In this document: positions 8,622-16,553 of the stretch, in pieces
Layout: every line of letters begins with the position of its first letter
Numbering within the stretch: position 1 is the first letter of the stretch
Origin: Candidatus Magnetocorallium paracelense
GTDB lineage: Bacteria; Nitrospirota; Thermodesulfovibrionia; Thermodesulfovibrionales; Magnetobacteriaceae
Assembly: GCA_029001845.1 (NCBI GenBank)
Contig: JAREWP010000053.1
Span: forward strand, 19,100-83,099
Direction: 5' to 3'
DNA: 64,000 nt
Notes under the pieces: generated by a model
Databases searched by the model: none
What the model was told of the DNA's origin: nothing
The model's input: the letters and a program-made list of their open reading frames with translations, nothing else
Position numbers and translations under genes: made by a program

Positions 8622-8755
8622 CAAACGTCCATAAACCACCGATTCACAGCAAAGCATGAAAACAGTCAGAATGAGCAGTGATGTCCTGATGAAACAAGGT
8701 GGTGTTTGAGTCTGCGAGTTTCAGCTTGTTTTGGCAGGACATTGCTGCTCCTTCC
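8622..8755 (+). repeat. Family A hairpin element, copy A1
   Basis: A flank at 8622-8664 leads into a left arm at 8669-8698, a 26-nt loop at 8699-8724 and a right arm at 8725-8750. The arms share a GAGCAG..ATGTCCTG frame but are diverged, with several mismatches. The loop is the reverse complement of the loop in copies A2 and A3 as written on the + strand. The right arm contains a TTG at 8731 that falsely extends the VOC frame. Confidence 0.85.
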
Positions 8756-8787
8756 GGTGCGCATTCGTTTATTTACGGAGTAAAAAA

Positions 8788-9369
8788 TTGATTACCTATA
8801 AAGGCATTCATCATACGGCTTTGGTTACTTCCAATATGGACGAAACCATTCGTTTTTGGAGGGACCTGTTATGCATGAGGCTTGTTACCGGAGTTGGAGG
8901 AAAAGGATACAGGCAATACTTTTTCCAGGTATCTGAAAGCAGTTTTATAACGTTCTTTGAGTGGGATGGTGTCGAAACCGTAGAAGAAAAAGAGGCCGGC
9001 AGGGCTGTAAAGGGACCTATCATTTTTGATCATATATGTATTGAAGTGCAGGATTCCGAACATCTTTGGCGTTTAAAGGACAGATTAGAGGAAGCAGGCG
9101 TGTGGGTTACAGAGGTTATTGACAACGCTTTTATCCATTCTATCTTCACATCCGATCCGAACAACATATCCATAGAGTTCTGTTATTCCGTTGACAAATT
9201 GAATATTGTCGAAAACCCCGTCATAACCGATTCATCACCCTCCGATATTGTCAGTGAAGGCTCTGAACCTCAAATCGATAAATGGCCTGAAACAAAGAAT
9301 CCGACACCTGAAGAGGAAAGAAAAATATATCCCGGAGAGCTGCAAAGGTTATTGAATAAGAAAAAATAA
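8788..9369 (+). CDS. VOC (glyoxalase/dioxygenase superfamily) protein
   Basis: The 193-residue product begins MITYKGIHHTALVTSNMDETIRFW, a classical vicinal-oxygen-chelate opening with a metal His. It continues with GPIIFDHICIEVQD (second His) and ISIEFCYSV (metal Glu), so one complete VOC fold covers about 3-140. A polar tail of about 50 residues has no recognisable domain. The TTG at 8788 is chosen because GGAG at 8777-8780 is well spaced, and upstream codons fall in repeat A1. The gene is the head of a tight run with the SUMF1-like pair and larE (10-nt gap, then two 4-nt overlaps). Members of the fold include glyoxalases, epimerases and dioxygenases; the substrate is not evident. Confidence 0.85.
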   Translation: MITYKGIHHTALVTSNMDETIRFWRDLLCMRLVTGVGGKGYRQYFFQVSESSFITFFEWDGVETVEEKEAGRAVKGPIIFDHICIEVQDSEHLWRLKDRLEEAGVWVTEVIDNAFIHSIFTSDPNNISIEFCYSVDKLNIVENPVITDSSPSDIVSEGSEPQIDKWPETKNPTPEEERKIYPGELQRLLNKKK

Positions 9370-9379
9370 AAGAAAGTCT

Positions 9380-10084
9380 ATGCCGAAAAACACGTTATTC
9401 ATAGAAACCGTCACAGAGATGGAATTCATCTTAGTAAAGGGAGGCTCATTTGAAATGGGCGATTTTACGGGGAATGGTTTTGATAATGAGCATCCGACGC
9501 ATTCGGTGCAAACAAAGGATTTTTTTATTGGCAAATATCCTGTAACCCAGGAGCAATGGATGAAAATTATGGAAATAAACCCCTCCTTTTTTCAAAACAA
9601 TAAAAATCTCCCAGTCGAAAGTATTACCTTTCACAATGCGATGGATTTTGTCGCACGATTAAATAACATCACCAACGAAACATTTCGCCTTCCAACGGAA
9701 GCGGAGTGGGAATACGCCGCAAGAAGCGGTGGGGAAAAGGAGATATGGGCCGGCACAAGCGATCCAGCCGCTTTAAACGAATACGCCTGGTATGATGAAA
9801 ACTCTTCCGCCAGGACTCAACCGGTAGGGCTTAAAAAACCAAATTCCCTTGGTATGCACGACATGAGCGGAAATGTTTGCGAATGGACAACCGATATATA
9901 TAACTACTATGAAAATAAAAAAATGAACACTACTTCAAACGATAAATCAGCAAACAACGAGAGAGTTATAAGAGGAGGGAGCTGGTATAACTATGCCCTT
10001 CTTTTACGTTGCTCGGACAGGAGCATCTACTCCTCCGATTACAAAGATAATTATGTAGGTTTTCGTCTTGTTAAAAGCCCATGA
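9380..10084 (+). CDS. SUMF1/EgtB/PvdO-family protein, first of a tandem pair
   Basis: The 234-residue protein is a single formylglycine-generating-enzyme-like domain. It shows FILVKGGSFEMGD, KYPVTQEQWMKIMEINPS, RLPTEAEWEYAARSGG, MHDMSGNVCEWTTD, VIRGGSWYN and a final GFRLV. True formylglycine-generating enzymes use two cysteines five residues apart near the C-terminus. Here only the second position survives (LLLRCSDR) and the first is Ala, so copper-dependent Cys oxidation is unlikely. No signal peptide is visible. Its stop overlaps the next start by ATGA. No sulfatase gene is in the window, so a sulfatase-maturation role lacks support. Confidence 0.88.
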   Translation: MPKNTLFIETVTEMEFILVKGGSFEMGDFTGNGFDNEHPTHSVQTKDFFIGKYPVTQEQWMKIMEINPSFFQNNKNLPVESITFHNAMDFVARLNNITNETFRLPTEAEWEYAARSGGEKEIWAGTSDPAALNEYAWYDENSSARTQPVGLKKPNSLGMHDMSGNVCEWTTDIYNYYENKKMNTTSNDKSANNERVIRGGSWYNYALLLRCSDRSIYSSDYKDNYVGFRLVKSP

Positions 10085-10791
10085 AAATGTCTGACAAATA
10101 CTATATCAATAAAATAACCGGAATGGAATTTGTTTTTGTAAAAGGCGGCGTCTTTGAAATGGGCGACACCTTTGGAGACGGTTTTCCCGATGAAAAACCC
10201 GTTCACGAAGTAACAGTGAACGATTTTTACATGGGAAGATTTCCCGTAACTCAAGGCCAGTGGAAAAAAATAATGAATGGCAATCCGGCAATGTTCAAAA
10301 AAGGAGACGAATATCCCGTAGAAATGGTTAGCTGGGATCTCGCACAGAAGTTTATTTCTAAATTAAACAAACAAACGGACGGAGGTTACCGCCTGCCTAC
10401 CGAAGCAGAGTGGGAATATGCTGCAAGAAGCGGAGGCAAACGAGAGAAATGGTCCGGTACGAACAATGTAGACGAATTAAAAGACTACTCATGGTTCGAC
10501 CAAAATTCAAATATGAGAACTCATGTTGTGGGGCAAAAAAAGCCAAACGATTTTGGTATTTGCGAAATGAGCGGAAGCGTTCATGAGTGGGTTTTAGACT
10601 CTTACGATAAGAGCGATTACAACGGCTATGGAACGAAGAACCCGCTTTATGAAAGTAGCTCGCCCTACCGCGGATTCAGAGGCGGAAGCTGGAAACGTCA
10701 TCCAGAAGGACTGAGATGCACCAGAAGGTTCGGCGCATTGCCAAACCTGCAATTCGGCACATTCGGTTTTCGAATGGTAAAAGAGAAATGA
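10081..10791 (+). CDS. SUMF1/EgtB/PvdO-family protein, second of a tandem pair
   Basis: This 236-residue paralogue of the upstream gene has the same block order: FVFVKGGVFEMGD, FPVTQGQWKKIMNGNP, RLPTEAEWEYAARSGG, ICEMSGSVHEWVLD, FRGGSWKR and GFRMV. The formylglycine-generating-enzyme cysteine pair is again incomplete (EGLRCTRR keeps only the second). It has probably arisen by tandem duplication and diverged. It overlaps larE by ATGA at 10788-10791, so both SUMF1-like proteins are likely made in step with LarE. A role in modifying a small molecule or peptide in this operon is inference. Confidence 0.88.
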   Translation: MKMSDKYYINKITGMEFVFVKGGVFEMGDTFGDGFPDEKPVHEVTVNDFYMGRFPVTQGQWKKIMNGNPAMFKKGDEYPVEMVSWDLAQKFISKLNKQTDGGYRLPTEAEWEYAARSGGKREKWSGTNNVDELKDYSWFDQNSNMRTHVVGQKKPNDFGICEMSGSVHEWVLDSYDKSDYNGYGTKNPLYESSSPYRGFRGGSWKRHPEGLRCTRRFGALPNLQFGTFGFRMVKEK

Positions 10792-11633
10792 CAATCAGTA
10801 AGGATCTGTCAAATAAATACGATCTTCTGAAAACAACCCTGCAAAAGTGCGACAAAGTACTCCTGGCTTACTCCGGCGGAGTAGACAGCACTTTTCTCCT
10901 GAGCGCTTTAATGGATTTTTCCGTAAAAACACTTGCCGTCATTGCAGACTCTCCTACAATGCCCGGAGACGATATGACAACCGCCATGGAAATGGTAAAG
11001 CAGATGAATGTAGATTATAAGGTTATTAAAATAAATGAGCTCGAGGACAATAAATTTGTCGAAAATCCGGTTGACAGATGTTTTCACTGTAAAAACGGCC
11101 TTTTTGAACGATTACAACGAATTGCCGCTGAAGAAGCCTTTGGCATAGTAGCCGATGGAAGCACGGTAGACGACCTGAGCGATTACAGACCGGGATTCAA
11201 AGCGAAAAAAAAACATCATATTCGAAGTCCTCTGATAGACGCAGGCTTTACCAAAGAAGATGTCAGAGCAATGTCAAGGGAAAGGGGTTTGAAAACATGG
11301 GATAAACCCTCGTCTCCATGCCTCTCATCGAGGTTTCCCTATGGCGAGCGTATAACAGAGAAGGGACTTACAATGGTTGAGAAAGCCGAGCTGAAGTTAA
11401 AGGAACTGGGATTTTATGAATTAAGGGTGCGTTATCAAGGCGACACAGCCAGAATAGAACTCAATGAGGAGGATATCCCTGTTATTTCCGAGATCAAGAT
11501 GAGAAGGGAAATTGTTTCCTATTTTAGAGAAATCGGCTTTATTTATGTTACACTTGATCTGGAAGGCTACAAAAGCGGCAAACTGAACAGAGCTGTGCCA
11601 AATGATATTAAAAACGAAGTTTTAACACAGTAA
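10788..11633 (+). CDS. larE: LarE, ATP-dependent sacrificial sulfur insertase
   Basis: The 281-residue LarE adenylates and then thiolates the two carboxylates of the pyridinium-3,5-biscarboxylate mononucleotide, making the nickel-pincer cofactor. The PP-loop AYSGGVDST is at residues 27-35. A CxxC pair lies in DRCFHCKNGLF. Cys178 in SSPCLSSRFPYG is the position of the sacrificial cysteine in Lactobacillus LarE. The in-frame extension upstream to 10716 is rejected, because the ATG at 10788 overlaps the preceding TGA as ATGA. larC and larB follow after the small Gly-rich gene. Confidence 0.92.
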   Translation: MTISKDLSNKYDLLKTTLQKCDKVLLAYSGGVDSTFLLSALMDFSVKTLAVIADSPTMPGDDMTTAMEMVKQMNVDYKVIKINELEDNKFVENPVDRCFHCKNGLFERLQRIAAEEAFGIVADGSTVDDLSDYRPGFKAKKKHHIRSPLIDAGFTKEDVRAMSRERGLKTWDKPSSPCLSSRFPYGERITEKGLTMVEKAELKLKELGFYELRVRYQGDTARIELNEEDIPVISEIKMRREIVSYFREIGFIYVTLDLEGYKSGKLNRAVPNDIKNEVLTQ

Positions 11634-11647
11634 AAAGGTCATTGAAC

Positions 11648-11690
11648 ACTCTCTCTGACGAAATTTCTTTATGAGAGTTTTTTTTATATA
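11648..11690 (+). terminator. Possible weak terminator after larE
   Basis: ACTCTC at 11648-11653 pairs with GAGAGT at 11673-11678 across a 19-nt loop. Eight T follow. The stem is short, so partial read-through into the Gly-rich gene and larC is likely. Confidence 0.45.
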
Positions 11691-11738
11691 CTTTTAAATC
11701 CGACGATCACCATTAAAACAAAAAAGGAGGAGACTAAA

Positions 11739-11990
11739 ATGGCGAATGAATTTGCAAACATGGACAAATCAGGAGGAGACTCCGCCATAGGAAGCGCCGA
11801 TGTATCGGGTTATGCCTGCGGCGGCAGTGCAAGCGGCTCAGGCTCTGCAACAGCATCGAGCTGGGGAAGCTGCGGCGGAACCGGCGTTGGCTCCGCGAAT
11901 GCCGCTTCTATTGGTGAAAACGCCATAGGCGCAAAGGGCGGTGATGTCACGGATAACACAGACATCGGCAACATAAATATCAGCAGCTAA
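11739..11990 (+). CDS. Gly/Ser/Ala-rich small protein of unknown function between larE and larC
   Basis: This is an 83-residue open frame with a very strong SD (GGAGGAG ending 8 nt before the ATG). The N-terminus, MANEFANMDKSGGD, is polar and not a signal peptide. The core (about 15-68) is mostly Gly, Ser and Ala with exactly two cysteines, Cys27 in YACGGS and Cys45 in GSCGGT. The tail is Asp/Asn-rich (DVTDNTDIGNINISS). I do not recognise the family. Low complexity, two Cys-Gly-Gly sites and its place inside a biosynthetic cluster resemble modified-peptide precursors such as microcin-type substrates. A structural or low-complexity protein is equally possible. Confidence 0.7.
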   Translation: MANEFANMDKSGGDSAIGSADVSGYACGGSASGSGSATASSWGSCGGTGVGSANAASIGENAIGAKGGDVTDNTDIGNINISS

Positions 11991-11995
11991 TGAAG

Positions 11996-12026
11996 TAGGG
12001 GCGAACCTGTGTGTTCGCCCTTACAT
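11996..12026. repeat. Family F palindromic repeat (copy F1)
   Basis: GTAGGGGCGAACCTGTGTG is followed by TTCGCCC, giving a hairpin with a GGGCGAA stem just after the Gly-rich gene. Related palindromes lie at 24193-24222 and 33510-33540 in other sequence contexts. It may double as an attenuator. Confidence 0.6.
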
Positions 12027-12068
12027 GTTTTACCTGACAGTCTTCAGCCTTCAGTCTATACACCTAAA

Positions 12069-13274
12069 ATGAAAACAGCATATATAGATTGCTCAAGCGG
12101 CATAAGCGGAGACATGTTTCTCGGCGCTTTGATAGACGCCGGCCTTCCATTCGATTACTTAAAAAGGACTTTTACTGATTTTTTAGAGGACGACTATGAC
12201 CTCTCCCTGACGAGAGTCACGAAATGTAATATCTCGGCGTCAAAGCTGAGTGTCATTGTCAGAAATAATGGATTTACAAGGGCCCGTCGTTTCAAAGATA
12301 TCGAAAAATTAATAAAGAGCTCCAATCTAAAAGAAAAGATAAAAAACAGAGGCCTGAAAATTTTCAGATCCGTTTTCGAGGTCGAAGCATTGGTTCATGG
12401 CCTCCCTTTTGAAAAAGCTCACCTCCACGAACTGGGGGCCGTAGATTTTATTATCGATATAATAGGTGCGTTGACAGGCATCGATTATCTGGGAATAAGT
12501 AATATCATCGCCTCGCCCGTTAATGTAGGAGGCGGCAAAGTAAAAATATCCCACGGAGAACTTCCGGTGCCTGCCCCGGCGACTTCAGAGCTTCTCAAAG
12601 GGATACCTCTCTATTCCAGCGGAATAAACATGGAACTGACAACTCCCACAGGCGCCGCTATTATTAAAGGGATCAGCGACAGATTCGGAGACTTCCCTCG
12701 AATGGTTTTAGAATCCACAGGGTATGGCGCAGGTGACAGAGATATTGAATCACATCCCAATGTTTTAAGAATTTTTATCGGTAATTCTTCTAAATCCAAT
12801 ACTTCTGAAAACGTTACTGTCATCGAAGCCAACATCGACGACATGTCGCCTCAGATTTACGAATACGTCATGGAGAGACTTTTCGATTCAGGCGCCAGAG
12901 AGGTCTATGTAACACCGGTAATTATGAAAAAGGGACGTCCCGGTAATTTATTAACCGTAATTGCAGATAAGGAAAATCTCGAATCTCTTTTCCATATTAT
13001 TTTCCATGAAACAACCACAATAGGACTTAGATATTATGATGCCGCAAGAAGTGTTTTAGACAGACAAATATCACCCCTGGAAACGAAGCACGGTAAAATA
13101 GGTATTAAAATTGCTCGAAAAGACGGACATATCCTAAATTTCACTCCCGAATATGAGGATTGTAAAAGGATAGCCAAAGAGCGATCGATTCCTTTAAAAA
13201 TGGTTACAACAGAAGCAATCAGAGAATTTGGAACTCAACAGAGCTGCGAAAAAACAATGGAAAACAATGAATAA
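12069..13274 (+). CDS. larC: LarC, nickel insertion into pincer cofactor
   Basis: The 401-residue LarC uses CTP to insert nickel into the dithio-dicarboxylate pincer nucleotide. Features are the start AYIDCSSGISGDMFLGALID, HLHELGAVDFIIDIIG, the stretch from SPVNVGGG to HGELPVPAPAT, LTTPTGAAI, the linker VIEANIDDMSPQIYEYVMERLF and the C-terminal VYVTPVIMKKGRPG. N- and C-terminal parts are fused in one frame, without the larC1/larC2 frameshift seen in Lactobacillus. The ATG at 12069 aligns with the family; the extension to 12009 would run through repeat sequence. It overlaps larB by 8 nt. Confidence 0.93.
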   Translation: MKTAYIDCSSGISGDMFLGALIDAGLPFDYLKRTFTDFLEDDYDLSLTRVTKCNISASKLSVIVRNNGFTRARRFKDIEKLIKSSNLKEKIKNRGLKIFRSVFEVEALVHGLPFEKAHLHELGAVDFIIDIIGALTGIDYLGISNIIASPVNVGGGKVKISHGELPVPAPATSELLKGIPLYSSGINMELTTPTGAAIIKGISDRFGDFPRMVLESTGYGAGDRDIESHPNVLRIFIGNSSKSNTSENVTVIEANIDDMSPQIYEYVMERLFDSGAREVYVTPVIMKKGRPGNLLTVIADKENLESLFHIIFHETTTIGLRYYDAARSVLDRQISPLETKHGKIGIKIARKDGHILNFTPEYEDCKRIAKERSIPLKMVTTEAIREFGTQQSCEKTMENNE

Positions 13275-14004
13275 CGAAGACATCAGAAATCTGCTTGAAC
13301 GAATTAAAGACAACCGTGTCAGTGTCGATGAAGCACTAAATCTCATAAAGCATATGCCCTATGAGGATTTAACCTTTGCTAAAATAGATCATCACAGACA
13401 AATTAGAAACGGTATTGCAGAAGTGGTATATGCCGAAGGGAAAAGAGAAGAGGAAGTTATTGAAATTTCCAGACGCATTTATGAAAAACACCAACGCCTT
13501 CTCGTAACTCGCGCAAACCGGCGGATTTTCGACAACCTCGATATTCAGGCAGCCCGATACCATAGTCACTCAAGAACGATAGAAGCAGGCTCTCCTCAGG
13601 AAAAAACAGGAAACGTAGTCGTCGTGACTGCCGGTACATCCGATATCCCTGTTGCAGAAGAAGTCATCGTTACTCTCTCCTTTCTGGGCAGCAAAACAGA
13701 AATGCTATATGATGTCGGAGTAGCCGGTCTTCACAGGCTTCTGGGGAATATTAAAGTCTTTGAAAAGGCAAATGTCGTCGTTGTCGTCGCCGGCATGGAA
13801 GGCGCCCTTCCTTCAGTAATCGGGGGAATTACCGATAAACCATTGATTGCCGTACCCACATCCATAGGATACGGTACAAACCTCGGAGGACTCACCCCCC
13901 TGTTCGCCATGCTCAACTCCTGCGCACCCGGAATTTCGGTAGTAAACATAGACAACGGTTTCGGAGCCGGCGTAGCAGCCCATAAGATCAATAAACCGAT
14001 TTGA
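13267..14004 (+). CDS. larB: LarB, pyridinium-3,5-biscarboxylate mononucleotide synthase
   Basis: The 245-residue enzyme carboxylates and hydrolyses nicotinate adenine dinucleotide, the first step of nickel-pincer synthesis. The C-terminal half is PurE-like: VVVVTAGTSDIPVAEEV, VGVAGLHRLL, VVVVVAGMEGALPSVIGG and PTSIGYGTNLGG. The N-terminal helical part contains FAKIDHHRQIRNGIAEVVYA. The start ATG at 13267 lies inside the end of larC. With larE and larC the three synthesis genes are complete, but no larA-like racemase is present. A hairpin repeat (14020-14151) closes the unit. Confidence 0.92.
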   Translation: MNNEDIRNLLERIKDNRVSVDEALNLIKHMPYEDLTFAKIDHHRQIRNGIAEVVYAEGKREEEVIEISRRIYEKHQRLLVTRANRRIFDNLDIQAARYHSHSRTIEAGSPQEKTGNVVVVTAGTSDIPVAEEVIVTLSFLGSKTEMLYDVGVAGLHRLLGNIKVFEKANVVVVVAGMEGALPSVIGGITDKPLIAVPTSIGYGTNLGGLTPLFAMLNSCAPGISVVNIDNGFGAGVAAHKINKPI

Positions 14005-14019
14005 GGTCTGCTTTCAAAG

Positions 14020-14151
14020 CAAACGTCCATGTCCTTCCGGTTCACCACAAAGCATGAAAATTTTCAAAAGGAGCAGTCATGTCCTGCCAAAACAAGCTGA
14101 AACTCGCAGACTCAAACACCACCTTGTTTTGGCAGGACATGACTGCTCCTT
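14020..14151 (+). repeat. Family A hairpin element, copy A2, with a perfect long stem
   Basis: The flank at 14020-14064 is followed by a perfect 29-bp inverted repeat (14068-14096 with 14123-14151) around a 26-nt loop at 14097-14122. The stem reads AGCAGTCATGTCCTGCCAAA. The loop orientation relative to the flank is opposite to that in A1 and A3. It sits between larB and the nitroreductase and could act as a transcription barrier or RNA stabiliser. Confidence 0.95.
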
Positions 14152-14203
14152 CCGATGCGCTGTTACATATTTTCGAAGAAACCACTAAAGAAAGATATCT
14201 GCC

Positions 14204-14785
14204 ATGAATATAGATGAGTTAATCAAAGAGAACAGAACGTTCAGGCGATTTTATCAAGACGAAACAGTCTCGGTTTCCACATTAAAGGATCTGGTAAACC
14301 TTGGCCGTCTATCGGCATCGTCAGGAAATTTACAGCCCTTGAAGTATATTATCTGCAATGAAAAGAAGTTAAATGAAGAGATTTTCCAATGTCTTGGCTG
14401 GGGTTACCCGAGGGATTGGATGGGGGAAAGGGAAAAACCTTCTGCTTACATCGTAATATTGGGCGACACAAAAATATCGCGCCATTACAGTTGCGATCAC
14501 GGAATTGCCGCACAAAGTATTCTATTGGGAGCAAAAGAGAGAGGGCTGGGAGGTTGTATGGTAGGGGCATTAAAAAGAGACGACCTCTCCGTACTGCTTT
14601 CCATACCACCTGAATTTGTAATTCTTCTGGTCCTGGCTCTGGGTAAGCCGAAACACAAGGTTGTGATTACGGAAATATCAGCAGATGAAAAAGTTAAATA
14701 TTGGAAAGATGAAGACGGCGTTCATTATGTACCTAAAAGAAAACTTGAAGATATTATTGTATCAGCATTTTTAGACTCCGATTAA
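14204..14785 (+). CDS. Nitroreductase-family flavoprotein
   Basis: The 193-residue protein has the FMN-binding nitroreductase fold. It shows an N-terminal RTFRRF block, SASSGNLQPLKYIIC, a DHGIAAQSILLGAKERGLGGCMVGALKR core and a VLALGKPKHKV strand. The C-terminal AVKYW-like segment (DEKVKYWKDEDGVHYVPKR) occurs in anaerobe nitroreductases near corrinoid or sulfur metabolism genes. It follows hairpin A2, so it is probably transcribed separately from larB. Its substrate is unknown. Cys residues in the GGCMVG loop are notable, but no 4Fe-4S ferredoxin domain is fused. Confidence 0.87.
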   Translation: MNIDELIKENRTFRRFYQDETVSVSTLKDLVNLGRLSASSGNLQPLKYIICNEKKLNEEIFQCLGWGYPRDWMGEREKPSAYIVILGDTKISRHYSCDHGIAAQSILLGAKERGLGGCMVGALKRDDLSVLLSIPPEFVILLVLALGKPKHKVVITEISADEKVKYWKDEDGVHYVPKRKLEDIIVSAFLDSD

Positions 14786-14837
14786 TCTTACTCCGATAAA
14801 AATTTTCTTTCAAAACACCTGACGACCAAACTCTCAC

Positions 14838-16553
14838 CTACATAACAAGACCCTTCAGCCTCTTCAATCTTCCTGTTATAATCTCTCTCTTGATTTTCTT
14901 ACACTCTCTTTTCGATATGCCCGTTACATTAGAATTTTTATGTACAGAATTATCGTAAACACTGTTCCATGGAAATTTGGATCCGCTTACAGGCGACATT
15001 ACGGCGCCCGATATGGTGTTGTTGTACACCTTGTTCGACATAGTTCCGGCTTTCAGGCGTACTCCCGATATATGGGGCCCGAGAATATTGTTTTCTGTTA
15101 TAACATTGCCGTAGGAAGGAAAGTCGAACTGATTTTTATGCTGACGAAGGTCGTTGCCTGCCTGAACCCCATAAAAGGGATGACCCTTGCTGTATCCCTT
15201 TCCATTGCCGACAATTGTATTGCCTGAAACCGTACAACAGTAATCGGCTCTTACAAGTTTCACTCCGTCTCCAAAATTGTTTTCGATCAGGCAGCCCTTA
15301 ACATGACAAAAGGCGGCATTATCCATGCTTACGCCTGGCAACTTTACGGCATTGGTGCCGTCATCAAGCATATCTTCGTCCACCACGAAATCTTCGTTTA
15401 ACTCCTTATCGCTCTGAAAACCTCTCCTGCCGTTCATCATAATATGACAGCCCAAAAGGTGGCACCCCCATGCACCGTTATCTAGAGTTATTCCTTCGCA
15501 CTGATTTTCCGCAAATATACACCCGATAAAACGAAGCCTCGATCCTCCGTCCGTGCAAACGCCCATTTTTCTGTTTTTTCGTGAAATACAATTGTACAGG
15601 TTTATGCGACAGGGATGGGGATCGTCTGCATTAAAAGCGATCGATGGAGAAGCCTCAAGTCTGAAAGAAAACTCCGAGTCATCGTTTTTTTCCTTTAAAG
15701 GCCAGTCTGCGAAGTGGAAGCCGCTGTTCAGACAGGATTCGGCAACACAATTCGACAGAGTACAGCCTTTGATATCACGGACAAAAAGAAAACCGTCGTT
15801 TAAGCCGTCATAGACGCCGAGATTATCGAATTTCGAGTCGATAACATTATCCACAAAGGCAAACCCCACGCCCTCAGGAGAGGAAACATCAATGTTATTC
15901 AGAATCAGTCCTTTTGAATGAGACGAAAACACTGCAACAGCTGTCTCCCGGCCCGGCACTTCACGCAGTCTTATGCGTAAATTTTCCACTCTCGTTCCGA
16001 TCACAGGGGCGTCTCTTCTGCCGCAAATGACAATACCGAAAAATACGCCTCGAAAAACAATCTCCGTAGCACCGGGTACGCCGATCAATCTGACACCGGA
16101 TGGGAGAAAAATGCTTCTCCTTAATTCCAGCCTTCCCGGCGGAAGGATCAATTCCCCTCGATTCTTTGAGACATATTCCAGTTCTCTAAAAAAATTCTCC
16201 TCTGTGAACTCATCCCGGAATATGGATCGAACAGGGAGATCGTAGGCGTAACGCATAGAGGGCCATTCAGGCGCAAAAAGCTGTGAAGAGGTTCCTCCGT
16301 CGGATGAGACTCTTTTTAATAAAGGCCACCTCCCGATCTGACCGTAAACATCAATCCACGGCCACAGTCTGCGATGGAAGGCCTTTAAAAGGGGATGGCC
16401 TCCTATATGTCCTTTTTTGGATTTATAATAGTCCGACGATAGAGAAAGCTCTTTATTAGACGATAACGATCTCTTCTTCAATCGCAGATCACCATATATG
16501 GAGCTTATTGGTATAAAGGGGTGACAGAAAAGAGAAACCGTCAAGCATTGCAT
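14838..16553 (-). CDS. Parallel right-handed beta-helix protein
   Basis: Residues about 130-545 form Asn/Gly-rich short repeats (for example NCVAESCLNSGFHF, GCIFAENQCEGITLDN, GCLIENNFGDGVKL, GNVITENNILGPHISGV) typical of pectate-lyase-like beta-helices. A pectate-lyase-3-like entry, RGELILPPGRLELRRSIFLP, precedes them. The basic C-terminus (KRECKKIKREIITGRLKRLK) is unusual. The longest frame starts at an ATG at 16553 inside the upstream gene, without SD. A TTG near 16481, just after the upstream stop, is another candidate, so the first ~25-100 residues are uncertain. It is third in a unit with a nucleotide-sugar dehydrogenase and a secreted protein, which suggests a polysaccharide lyase, epimerase or binding role. 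Confidence 0.78.
   Translation of the reverse strand: MQCLTVSLFCHPFIPISSIYGDLRLKKRSLSSNKELSLSSDYYKSKKGHIGGHPLLKAFHRRLWPWIDVYGQIGRWPLLKRVSSDGGTSSQLFAPEWPSMRYAYDLPVRSIFRDEFTEENFFRELEYVSKNRGELILPPGRLELRRSIFLPSGVRLIGVPGATEIVFRGVFFGIVICGRRDAPVIGTRVENLRIRLREVPGRETAVAVFSSHSKGLILNNIDVSSPEGVGFAFVDNVIDSKFDNLGVYDGLNDGFLFVRDIKGCTLSNCVAESCLNSGFHFADWPLKEKNDDSEFSFRLEASPSIAFNADDPHPCRINLYNCISRKNRKMGVCTDGGSRLRFIGCIFAENQCEGITLDNGAWGCHLLGCHIMMNGRRGFQSDKELNEDFVVDEDMLDDGTNAVKLPGVSMDNAAFCHVKGCLIENNFGDGVKLVRADYCCTVSGNTIVGNGKGYSKGHPFYGVQAGNDLRQHKNQFDFPSYGNVITENNILGPHISGVRLKAGTMSNKVYNNTISGAVMSPVSGSKFPWNSVYDNSVHKNSNVTGISKRECKKIKREIITGRLKRLKGLVM

Noticed and set aside
8731..8787. N-terminal extension of the VOC protein
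   Set aside because: The extra codons fall in the right arm and edge of hairpin A1. A TTG at 8788 has a proper SD and matches the VOC family start.
9380..10791. Bona fide formylglycine-generating enzymes for sulfatase maturation
   Set aside because: The cysteine pair is incomplete in both copies and no sulfatase gene is nearby.
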